This document shows positions 6,248 through 11,605 of a stretch of DNA of 11,605 nucleotides, in pieces. Both the position numbers and the translations under genes were made by a program. Origin of the DNA: Micavibrio_B sp048498395 (GTDB taxonomy: Bacteria; Pseudomonadota; Alphaproteobacteria; Micavibrionales; Micavibrionaceae); assembly GCA_048498395.1 (NCBI GenBank), contig JBEHYB010000077.1, positions 1 to 11,605 on the forward strand. Reading direction: 5' to 3'. The notes below the pieces were generated by a model. That model had not been told where the DNA came from and did not search any database. It was given only the letters and a program-made list of their open reading frames with translations. The stretch's first letter is position 1, and the number at the start of each line of letters is the position of its first letter.

Positions 6248-6648
6248 TGTCAGGAATTTCAGCCGCCACACCGCAAACCAATACAGCCCTGATAAATGCT
6301 GCGCAAAGCCAGGCTGCGCTCGACAGGCTTAAAAGCGCACCGAAACCCAGCAGCACTTTGTCCGACAAGGAACTGAAAAAGATCGACAAGACAGCGACGG
6401 ATTTCGAAGCGGTCTTTTTGACCGAGATGTTGAAACCCATGTTCGCGATGATGAAAGTCGACGACACGTTCGGCGGCGGCAAGGGCGAAGAAGTCTTCCG
6501 CGACTTCTCGCTCAACGAATACGGCAAAAAATTATCGGAAAGCGGCGGTATCGGTATCGCCAAACATATTAAAGACGAACTGATCCGTCTCCAGGAATTT
6601 TCCCAGAAGGGAACGGCCGCAGCAGCCCCGATTGCCGCTGCGGCTTAA
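6247..6648 (+). CDS. flgJ: FlgJ-type rod-binding protein (no muramidase domain)
   Basis: This 133-residue protein matches the N-terminal rod-binding domain of FlgJ, the rod cap/scaffold: 'KIDKTATDFEAVFLTEMLKPMFAMMKVDDTFGGGKGEEVFRDFSLNEYGKKLSESGGIGIAKHIKDEL' (about residues 46-112) is diagnostic. The peptidoglycan hydrolase domain of enterobacterial FlgJ is absent, as is usual in Alphaproteobacteria, where a separate lytic enzyme opens the wall. The C-terminus is an Ala-rich tail. The ATG overlaps the flgI stop by one base (TAATG), indicating translational coupling. A 79-bp gap follows before the FlgN-like gene, with no clear terminator. Confidence 0.92.
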   Translation: MSGISAATPQTNTALINAAQSQAALDRLKSAPKPSSTLSDKELKKIDKTATDFEAVFLTEMLKPMFAMMKVDDTFGGGKGEEVFRDFSLNEYGKKLSESGGIGIAKHIKDELIRLQEFSQKGTAAAAPIAAAA

Positions 6649-6727
6649 TTAAATTTTTGTGAACCGCGCCCCAAAAGCGTCTCACGCCCGTATTATTGAC
6701 GTAATTTACAATAGTGGAGCTTAGAAC

Positions 6728-7195
6728 ATGACACCTCCCCCATCCCAGTCCAACCTCCTCTCCGGCAGCCCTGAAAAAGCCCTCCTTTCGATGCTCGATG
6801 TCATGAAAGGCCTGAAATCCATTTATCGCGAAGAAAGCGACGCGGTTAGAAAACGCGACGTTCAGACTTTCCTGAAACTGCAGCCGTCCAAGGAAGTCTA
6901 TACCCGCGATTACGAATTACTCGCGAAGGAAATCAAGGCGCGTTCCGCCTCCATCAAAAAAGCGGATATGCATCTGCGCGAACGTCTGATCTCGGAACAG
7001 CATGAACTGACCTCCCTCGCCGAAGAATCCATCTGCTGGTGCCTGCGCATGGCGGACAGCCTGAAACGCGTCCAGGATCGCCTGATCATGGCGGCGCGCG
7101 AAGCCATCCAGAAAGAAAAATCCGGATACGGTTCCTCGGGCGAAATGGATGAATCCGGCCGCCCTGTCGCTACTGCTTTTAACGAAGCCTACTAA
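6728..7195 (+). CDS. FlgN/FlbY-like flagellar export chaperone
   Basis: The 155-residue product is nearly all alpha-helical, with a long heptad-rich region ('ALLSMLDVMKGLKSIYREESDAVRKRDVQTFLKLQPSKEVYTRDYELLAKEIKARSASIKKADMHLRERL') and a C-terminal 'YGSSG' before a loose tail. This is the pattern of FlgN, the cytosolic chaperone that carries the hook-filament junction proteins FlgK and FlgL to the export gate. The place after flgI-flgJ is that of FlbY in Caulobacter, which is related. GTGGAG (6714-6719) lies 8 bases before the ATG. A TACAAT at 6707-6712 resembles a -10 box but has no matching -35, so the gene is probably read from the flgI promoter. Family is likely; client proteins are inferred. 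Confidence 0.75.
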   Translation: MTPPPSQSNLLSGSPEKALLSMLDVMKGLKSIYREESDAVRKRDVQTFLKLQPSKEVYTRDYELLAKEIKARSASIKKADMHLRERLISEQHELTSLAEESICWCLRMADSLKRVQDRLIMAAREAIQKEKSGYGSSGEMDESGRPVATAFNEAY

Positions 7196-7227
7196 TTAAA
7201 CTATTCACGCTTGAGAGACGCTGACCT

Positions 7228-8967
7228 ATGACTCCTTATATGCTTCTGATGCCGACCGTTAAGGCCGCACCGCCCCAGCCCTCGACATCTTCCTCGAAAG
7301 CGTCTGCGACAGCTTCGAATTCGACTCCGTCCGCGAGAGAAACGCGGCACGCGGAGAAAAATAAATCCTCCTCTTCCGCCGCCGATACGTCATCCGTCAT
7401 CACTAAAGACGACGACCTGACTAAAGACAAGGATACAACCGCCTCGACCGATCCGACTTTGTTCGAGCAATTGATGGCTTCGCTTCTGACGATGGCGGCT
7501 CCTGCCCAGACACAAACGACAACCACCCCGCCTGTTGCGAATGATACGACAGGTACAGTCGTCGCCGCTGCCGCAACAACGGACGCGTCTGCGACTCCAG
7601 CACCCGTCCAGTTCGGAGCCGCGTTCAATATGCAGCCCGCGTCGCTCGTCGTGCCACAAACGACATCGGGCGAAGCGCTGATCGATCCGGCCACCGGCGA
7701 TTTCACCGATGCTTTATTGACCGCTCTTACACCGGGTGTTGGCACGCCGCCGCCTGAAACTGCGACAGCACCCGTGGCGGCACCGACCGTCGCGGCAACG
7801 GACGACACGACACTATCCCTCACCGTCACTAAATTCGTCTCGAGCGATTCACGTCTCGTCGCGACAGGTCTCGATCCTGCGCAGATGGAAGTTCTCAAAA
7901 ATAATATCGAAGCCGCCGCCGCTGCCGCGAAAACAGACGGCGCGACTGCCGCTGCGCCGCTTCCTGATGACGCTGGCATTATCACCGTCACCATCACACC
8001 TGAAAAACCTGCCGCACCGCCAGTTCAGGCTCCGTCCGTTGCCAATGTGACCGTGCTGGCGCAAACCCCGGCCGCGACTGAGACATCTGTCGTTGTCGCC
8101 GCCGCTGCGACAGCAGTTGCAAATGATACAGCAGACACAACCGAAACACCTGTTGTCGTCGATCAGCCGGTTGAGGCAAGCGTTGACACCAGCGCCGATT
8201 TCGACCCTGTCGAATTCCGTATCGCGCAGAAATTCCTGCGCCCGCTCGCCTCGCCTGCGCCATTACCGACAAACGCGACACCTGCCACGCCTACACCCGT
8301 TCAGACAGCTAACAGCAATGTCTCGGTCCATGTCGACACATCGATCAAAGGCAAAGTGGATTCATCCGCCTCTCTCGGTGTCGCGGCGGCCACGCCCGAT
8401 CTTTCCACCATTGTCGATGCGAACGCTGGCACGTCGCTGACGGTTACACCTGCCGGCATTCCGCTTTCGGTGAGTACAAGCGTACTCACGTCTCCTGTCG
8501 TACAGAACGTCTCGGCGGCCTCATCCCACCCGGCCATCCAGACGGTCGCCAATGTCATCGCGAAGAACGCCAAGGAAGGCGGAGCCCAGACGATCAGCCT
8601 GCGCCTCGACCCGCCCGATCTCGGCAAGCTCCAGATCAAGATGAAATACGAAAAGGGCGATCCTTTGAAAGTCCATGTCGTTTTAGAAAAAGCGGATACC
8701 GCTGCCATGTTCCAGCGGGATTCCCACGCACTCCAGTCCGCCCTGAACGATGCCGGTATCCAGACGGATGGTTCTTCCCTGTCATTCGAGCTCTCCCAGG
8801 ATGGGAGTGCTTTCCAGAATGCCATGGGTCAGGATTCATCCCCAGGTCGTCAGGGCGGACCGGCAGCTACAGAAATCGCTGCTTCCGAAGCCCCTTCGCT
8901 CGAAACATCAATGGACATATTCACGGACTCGAAGACGGGTTTGACTCATTACAATCTACGGGTATAA
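7228..8967 (+). CDS. fliK: Flagellar hook-length control protein FliK
   Basis: FliK measures hook length during its own export and switches FlhB from hook to filament substrates. The 579-residue product has the typical two-part layout. Residues 1 to about 430 are low-complexity, rich in Ala, Thr, Pro, Ser and Val, and likely disordered, serving as the ruler. The C-terminal Flg_hook domain (about residues 445-540) holds the signature 'AQTISLRLDPPDLGKLQIKMKYEKGDPLKVHVVLEKADTAAMFQRDSHALQSALNDAGIQ'. A disordered tail follows. The start is uncertain: ATG at 7228 has only GAGAG (7213-7217) upstream, and Met5 and Met8 are alternatives. It follows the FlgN-like gene by 32 bp, so co-transcription is likely. 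flgD and flgE, its usual partners, are not in the window. Confidence 0.92.
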   Translation: MTPYMLLMPTVKAAPPQPSTSSSKASATASNSTPSARETRHAEKNKSSSSAADTSSVITKDDDLTKDKDTTASTDPTLFEQLMASLLTMAAPAQTQTTTTPPVANDTTGTVVAAAATTDASATPAPVQFGAAFNMQPASLVVPQTTSGEALIDPATGDFTDALLTALTPGVGTPPPETATAPVAAPTVAATDDTTLSLTVTKFVSSDSRLVATGLDPAQMEVLKNNIEAAAAAAKTDGATAAAPLPDDAGIITVTITPEKPAAPPVQAPSVANVTVLAQTPAATETSVVVAAAATAVANDTADTTETPVVVDQPVEASVDTSADFDPVEFRIAQKFLRPLASPAPLPTNATPATPTPVQTANSNVSVHVDTSIKGKVDSSASLGVAAATPDLSTIVDANAGTSLTVTPAGIPLSVSTSVLTSPVVQNVSAASSHPAIQTVANVIAKNAKEGGAQTISLRLDPPDLGKLQIKMKYEKGDPLKVHVVLEKADTAAMFQRDSHALQSALNDAGIQTDGSSLSFELSQDGSAFQNAMGQDSSPGRQGGPAATEIAASEAPSLETSMDIFTDSKTGLTHYNLRV

Positions 8968-9011
8968 ATTAAAGCCAATTCAGTGAGTTAGACGGGAACC
9001 TTTACCCTTCG

Positions 9012-9040
9012 TTAACGGTTTGTGCTTTAGTATATATAGT
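9012..9040 (+). promoter_or_regulatory. Sigma70-type promoter of the flagellin-like gene
   Basis: TTAACG (9012-9017) and TATAGT (9035-9040) are 17 bases apart, matching consensus at 4/6 and 5/6. The -35 lies within the palindrome CGTTAACG (9010-9017). Transcription would start near 9047, giving a leader of about 56 bases. No sigma28 or correctly spaced sigma54 element was found here, which is unusual for a late flagellar gene. Confidence 0.5.
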
Positions 9041-9052
9041 AGATGAGTCTAT

Positions 9053-9068
9053 GGCGAAGGATGTCGCC
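9053..9068 (+). other. Hairpin in the 5' leader of the flagellin-like gene
   Basis: GGCGA (9053-9057) pairs with TCGCC (9064-9068) around AGGATG. It lies at the beginning of the predicted leader, 20 bases before the Shine-Dalgarno AAAGGAG (9088-9094). Only three T follow, so termination is unlikely. In Caulobacter, FlbT acts on the 5' leader of flagellin mRNA; flbT is the next gene here, so this is a candidate target by inference. Confidence 0.35.
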
Positions 9069-9102
9069 TTTAATATATGACCCCTAGAAAGGAGTTACCT
9101 GA

Positions 9103-9945
9103 GTGTCCGGCGAAATTTCTCAAACATCCATGTTCCTGTCGCGCCTTGCCAATCTCAGGCAAAGCCAGGCTACGTCTGTCAAAAATACATCGGATGACAA
9201 ATCCGCAGCTCCGGCGCAAACTACACAAAATTCATCCTCCACCAGCGAACCGGTAACGATCGTCGTGACATCCCTAAATGAAAAAGTTCAGGACCTGCAG
9301 AAACTCCTCGACGGAATCGACAAGAACATCACCACGCTGAGCAACTCGCGCGACCTCGCCGACAAGGCCGTCGCCACGATGGAAGAAGCCGGCGGCATTA
9401 CTGTCCGGGCCCGCGATACGCTCAAAACCGCAAGCGGCTATGAAGGCAATAAAGACCGGATTTCCGAGCTGCAGGACCGCTATACAGCCGCGCTTGAGAA
9501 ACTCGCGCAAATCGTCGACAGCGCTTCGACCGACGGCGTAAACCTGCTCAAGGGCGACACGCTCACCACCAGCTTCGACCAGACCGGCAAAAGTACTTTC
9601 ACGACGACAGGCATGGACCTCTCGCCTGAGACGCTCGAATTCCGCAACCCGGATTTCACCACGCTCGAAGGCGTGCAGAACTCACGCATCGATGTCATGA
9701 ACGCCGTCGATATCGGCACGACGCTTCGCCACATCCTGTCTTCCGATATGATCCTGATGCAGACCCGCCAGGAATTTTCGCAGGAAACAATTTCGACCCT
9801 GTCCGCGGGTGCCGAGCAAATCCCGGTCGCGCATCTCGGGGACGAGTCAGCCAATCTTCTCGCATTGCAAGTTCGCCAACAACTTTCTGAGTCAGATGTT
9901 CCACTTGCCTCGGAAGGACAACAATATCTTTTGAAACAATTTTAA
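9103..9945 (+). CDS. Flagellin-like protein with atypical N-terminus
   Basis: The 280-residue product has flagellin character at its C-terminus: 'DVMNAVDIGTTLRHILSSDMILMQTRQEFSQETISTLSAGAEQI', then 'DESANLLALQVRQQLSESDVPLASEGQQYLLKQF', matching the D0/D1 helices of flagellins ('E-A-LQALQ-RQQL...LA...LL-LF'). Residues 84-150 ('DLADKAVATMEEAGGITVRARDTLK...LQDRYTAALEKLAQIVDSASTDGVNLLKG') match the second half of the N-terminal D1 region. The canonical beginning (MALSINTN-type D0 helix and first D1 helix) is missing; instead residues 1-25 are unrelated and residues 26-50 are a Ser/Thr/Gln/Ala linker. No frameshift or upstream in-frame homology was seen. The start is GTG at 9103 with AAAGGAG 8 bases upstream. 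It precedes flbT and flaF. It may be a specialised or regulatory flagellin, or a diverged junction protein; flagellin superfamily is likely, function unknown. Confidence 0.75.
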   Translation: MSGEISQTSMFLSRLANLRQSQATSVKNTSDDKSAAPAQTTQNSSSTSEPVTIVVTSLNEKVQDLQKLLDGIDKNITTLSNSRDLADKAVATMEEAGGITVRARDTLKTASGYEGNKDRISELQDRYTAALEKLAQIVDSASTDGVNLLKGDTLTTSFDQTGKSTFTTTGMDLSPETLEFRNPDFTTLEGVQNSRIDVMNAVDIGTTLRHILSSDMILMQTRQEFSQETISTLSAGAEQIPVAHLGDESANLLALQVRQQLSESDVPLASEGQQYLLKQF

Positions 9946-9954
9946 CCTGAATGC

Positions 9955-9973
9955 GGTTGGAAGAACTCCAACC
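9955..9973 (+). other. Inverted repeat between the flagellin-like gene and flbT
   Basis: GGTTGGA (9955-9961) and TCCAACC (9967-9973) form a perfect 7-bp stem with a 5-base loop, 9 bases after the stop of the flagellin-like gene and 14 bases before the flbT Shine-Dalgarno. No T-run follows. It could protect the upstream message from 3' decay or lower flbT expression relative to the first gene. Confidence 0.5.
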
Positions 9974-10000
9974 TTGAACACATACTGAAGGAGAATCCTG

Positions 10001-10399
10001 ATGGCTCTTATAATCGACCTTAAACCCGGCGAAAAAATCCTGATCGGCACTGCCGTCATCACCAACGACAACCAGCGCACACGCCTGCATATCTCCGGTG
10101 AAGCCCCTATTTTAAGGGAAAAAGATGTCCTCCAGGAGGAAGAAGCCGATACGCCGTGCAAGAAAGTCTATTTTCTGGTACAATGTATGTATCTGGCACG
10201 CAACCCGCGGGAATATCACCCGAAATATTTTGAGTTGCTGAAGATTATCCAGCAGGCCGCGCCCAGCACCGCTATCTTCTTTATGCGTATCAATGAGCAG
10301 ATCATCGAAGGCCATTACTACAAGGCTCTGCGCGAAGCAAAAGACCTGATCACTCATGAAGCTGAACTTTTGGCCGGAGTTTCACTGGGAAATGTCTAA
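10001..10399 (+). CDS. flbT: Flagellin translational regulator FlbT
   Basis: FlbT is an alphaproteobacterial regulator that, in Caulobacter, binds flagellin (fljK) mRNA leader and limits its translation and stability until the hook is complete. The 132-residue product has the family's opening 'LIIDLKPGEKILIGTAVITNDNQRTRLHISGEAPILREKDVLQEEEADTPCKKVYFLVQCMYLA', including the conserved LKPGEK and LREKD(V/I)(L/M)xxEEAxTP motifs, then a helical C-terminus. AAGGAG (9988-9993) lies 7 bases before the ATG. The end overlaps flaF by 8 bp. The usual alphaproteobacterial flaF-flbT pair is present, here in the order flbT-flaF and preceded by a flagellin-like gene. Confidence 0.96.
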   Translation: MALIIDLKPGEKILIGTAVITNDNQRTRLHISGEAPILREKDVLQEEEADTPCKKVYFLVQCMYLARNPREYHPKYFELLKIIQQAAPSTAIFFMRINEQIIEGHYYKALREAKDLITHEAELLAGVSLGNV

Positions 10400-10811
10400 A
10401 CGTCCAACGAGCAACCCTTACGGCAAGGCCGCGCAGAATTACGCGAAGCAAGGCACGAGGCTTGAGGATACCCGCTCGACGGAAGCGAAGGCCCTGCTGA
10501 AGGCTGCCAAGATGCTCCAGGACCTGCAGCTTTCATGGGATGCGCGCACCCAGCAGAAAATCGAGGACACGCTTAAATATAACCGCCAGATCTGGGTGCT
10601 GTTCTATGATAACGCATTGAGCGACGACGGCACACGCCCGAAAAATCTCTCGACCAATGTCGTTAATCTCGCGAGCTTCGTCTTCCGGCGCTCGATTGAA
10701 ATCCTCGCCGCTCCCGAGCCTGAGAAGCTCGATATCCTCATCAATATCAATCGCGAAATCGCGACCGGGTTGATGGCCAAACCATCCGATACCCCCGCCG
10801 CAAGGACGTAA
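10392..10811 (+). CDS. flaF: Flagellin synthesis regulator FlaF
   Basis: FlaF is a small helical protein that acts with FlbT; in Caulobacter it binds flagellin and is needed for its production and export. The 139-residue product shows the family pattern 'NPYGKAAQNYAKQGTRLEDTRSTEAKALLKAAKMLQDL', 'IEDTLKYNRQIWVLFYDNALSDDGTRPKNLSTNVVNLASFVFRRSIEILAAPEPEKLDILININREIATGL'. I chose ATG 10392 (MSKRPTSNPYGKAAQ), which puts the conserved PYGxxAQ near the N-terminus as in relatives; the in-frame ATG at 10356 would add 12 unrelated residues from inside flbT. The 8-bp overlap with flbT implies translational coupling; only a distant GGAG (10376-10379) serves as Shine-Dalgarno. Confidence 0.95.
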   Translation: MSKRPTSNPYGKAAQNYAKQGTRLEDTRSTEAKALLKAAKMLQDLQLSWDARTQQKIEDTLKYNRQIWVLFYDNALSDDGTRPKNLSTNVVNLASFVFRRSIEILAAPEPEKLDILININREIATGLMAKPSDTPAART

Positions 10812-10837
10812 ATCTTTCCCCCGCCGTCACCCTCTTC

Positions 10838-10908
10838 CCGTCATACCGGCGAACGCCGGTATCCAGAAGGTCCGTATATCTGGATGCCGTTTTTCAACGG
10901 CATGACGG
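10838..10908. repeat. REP-like composite palindrome, unit 1
   Basis: The outer arms CCGTC (10838-10842) and GACGG (10904-10908) enclose two hairpins: ATACCGGCG/CGCCGGTAT (10843-10851 and 10854-10862) and ATGCCGTT/AACGGCAT (10884-10891 and 10896-10903). Between them ATCCAGA (10861-10867) pairs with TCTGGAT (10879-10885) in an alternative fold. The GTCAT-hairpin-ATCCAG ... CTGGAT-hairpin-ATGAC form is that of dispersed intergenic repeats found in many bacterial genomes. It lies 27 bp after flaF. Confidence 0.75.
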
Positions 10909-10928
10909 AATAAGAGAGAACCTCACTT

Positions 10929-10990
10929 TTGTCATGCCTGCGAAGGCAGGCATCTCATTCCAGATATCCCTGCTTTCGCAGGGATGACAA
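10929..10990. repeat. REP-like composite palindrome, unit 2
   Basis: This has the same architecture as unit 1, 20 bp further on: outer TTGTC (10929-10933) and GACAA (10986-10990), with hairpins ATGCCTGC/GCAGGCAT (10934-10941 and 10946-10953) and ATCCCTGC/GCAGGGAT (10966-10973 and 10978-10985). The stem sequences differ from unit 1 while the fold and the GTCAT...ATGAC ends are kept, showing compensatory change. Neither unit contains a credible gene. Confidence 0.75.
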
Positions 10991-11048
10991 GCTTCACTAA
11001 ACGCGCTGTGATCGCTGTGGTTAGAACCTGCCTAAAAAGACGCAGCCA

Positions 11049-11072
11049 TAAAAAATCCCGCCAACAGCGGGA
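11049..11072 (-). terminator. Rho-independent terminator of the FlaG-like gene
   Basis: On the - strand, TCCCGC (complement of 11067-11072) pairs with GCGGGA (complement of 11056-11061) around a 5-base loop, followed by a six-T run (complement of 11050-11055). It lies about 29 bp beyond the stop of the gene at 11101-11565. Confidence 0.85.
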
Positions 11073-11100
11073 CCGAAATCATTCAGCATTGAAATTTTTA

Positions 11101-11565
11101 TCAAGCCTGTTCGTCGACGCTCGTCGTTTGTCCCGGCTGGAAGGTGGACCCGCTCGACTCTTTTTTCTGGCCCGGCATCGGCAGGTCGGCCTGGTATTTG
11201 ACAGCAGCGCGCTCTTCCTTGAACTCGACGCTGGTCTTGATCATGATTCTCGCCTCGTCGCTCGTCATTTCCTTCGCCTCGCCTGTCAAAGGCTGGATCT
11301 CGGGTTTGGACTGGCTGGCTTTCTGATAGGCGCGGATCTGCGCTTCGGTCGGAAATTGTTTGATCTGCGTTCCCGTCTCGAGATCGCGCACGACAAAGAC
11401 AGGTTTTGAATTCGGCGCAAGCCTCACATGCGGACTTAAATACGGCGCGACGATGGCGGCTTTTTGAATGCGGACAGGATTCGCGGACTGGGAAGTCGAT
11501 GCTTCCGTCGCGACAGAGCGCACTAGTTGCGCATTAGAGATGGAAGCGTTAATGGCTTCTATCAT
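11101..11565 (-). CDS. Small protein with FlaG-like core
   Basis: The 154-residue product has a central segment 'YLSPHVRLAPNSKPVFVVRDLETGTQIKQFPTEAQIRAYQKA' (about residues 42-83) that resembles FlaG ('...V-D-ETGEVIRQIPSE--L...'), a small protein linked to filament length and cap/filament genes. On both sides the chain looks disordered: a Ser/Ala/Thr-rich N-terminus opening MIEAINASISNAQL and a polar C-terminus rich in Gly, Ser, Gln and Lys. There is no signal peptide, membrane segment or cysteine. Start at ATG 11565 has only a somewhat distant AGGGGT upstream. It is transcribed against the flagellar unit and has its own terminator. A similar 'YxSPxxxVD...RDxxTGxVxRQFPSE' protein is, from memory, found near flagellar genes in other Alphaproteobacteria. 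Relation to FlaG is probable but not certain. Confidence 0.7.
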   Translation of the reverse strand: MIEAINASISNAQLVRSVATEASTSQSANPVRIQKAAIVAPYLSPHVRLAPNSKPVFVVRDLETGTQIKQFPTEAQIRAYQKASQSKPEIQPLTGEAKEMTSDEARIMIKTSVEFKEERAAVKYQADLPMPGQKKESSGSTFQPGQTTSVDEQA

Positions 11566-11605
11566 GGTTTTCTACCCCTACCCTAAGTGGTGATTAATAC
11601 GCTGC

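Noticed and set aside
7236..7997. 253-residue Ala/Val/Ser-rich open frame on the - strand inside fliK
   Set aside because: It is the reverse image of the Ala/Thr/Pro-rich fliK ruler region; low-complexity GC-rich codons leave the opposite strand open.
9052..9068. TGGCGAA...TCGCC as a sigma54 promoter before the flagellin-like gene
   Set aside because: The GG and GC are 11 bases apart, not 10, and the bases outside them do not fit the consensus; a hairpin explains the symmetry.
10356..10391. Upstream in-frame ATG as the flaF start
   Set aside because: It would add 12 residues encoded within flbT that do not match FlaF; the ATG at 10392 puts the conserved PYG motif at the usual place.
10984..11409. 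141-residue + strand open frame starting in the REP-like repeat
   Set aside because: It begins inside repeat unit 2, runs through a minus-strand terminator and is antisense to the FlaG-like gene, whose reading frame is better supported.

Overview
The window lies inside a flagellar gene cluster of an alphaproteobacterium. Three things point to that class: the regulators FliX, FlbT and FlaF, which are known from Alphaproteobacteria; a DksA with only one of the four zinc-finger cysteines; and a short FlgJ that has only the rod-binding domain. Base composition looks moderate (mid-50s % GC by eye). I cannot name a genus.

Layout, left to right. (1) Positions 1-3252, + strand: the end of flgF, then flgG, flgA and flgH. 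This is a rod / P-ring chaperone / L-ring operon, closed by a C-rich, G-free leader and a rho-independent terminator near 3309-3343. (2) 3458-3856, +: an unrecognised 132-residue protein with a GTG start, preceded by a 12-bp palindrome and a weak promoter-like pair. (3) 3863-4891, - strand: dksA, with a good sigma70-type promoter, and upstream of it fliX. (4) 4892-5089: a divergent control region with a perfect 8-3-8 inverted repeat (candidate FlbD enhancer) and a near-consensus sigma54 promoter facing flgI. (5) 5090-8967, +: flgI, flgJ-type rod-binding protein, a FlgN/FlbY-like export chaperone, and fliK. (6) 9103-10811, +: a separate unit with its own candidate promoter, holding a flagellin-like protein with a non-canonical N-terminus, then flbT and flaF (overlapping by 8 bp). 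(7) 10838-10990: two REP-like composite palindromes. (8) 11049-11565, - strand: a small protein with a FlaG-like core and its own terminator.

Taken together, the genes build the rod (FlgF, FlgG, FlgJ) and the P and L rings (FlgA, FlgI, FlgH), set hook length (FliK), chaperone late export substrates (FlgN-like), and tie transcription and flagellin translation to assembly (FliX acting with FlbD/sigma54, and FlbT/FlaF on flagellin). Most of this is ordinary flagellar biology. The points most worth a second look are the flagellin-like gene placed directly before flbT-flaF, the perfect palindrome in the fliX-flgI control region, and the two unassigned proteins.
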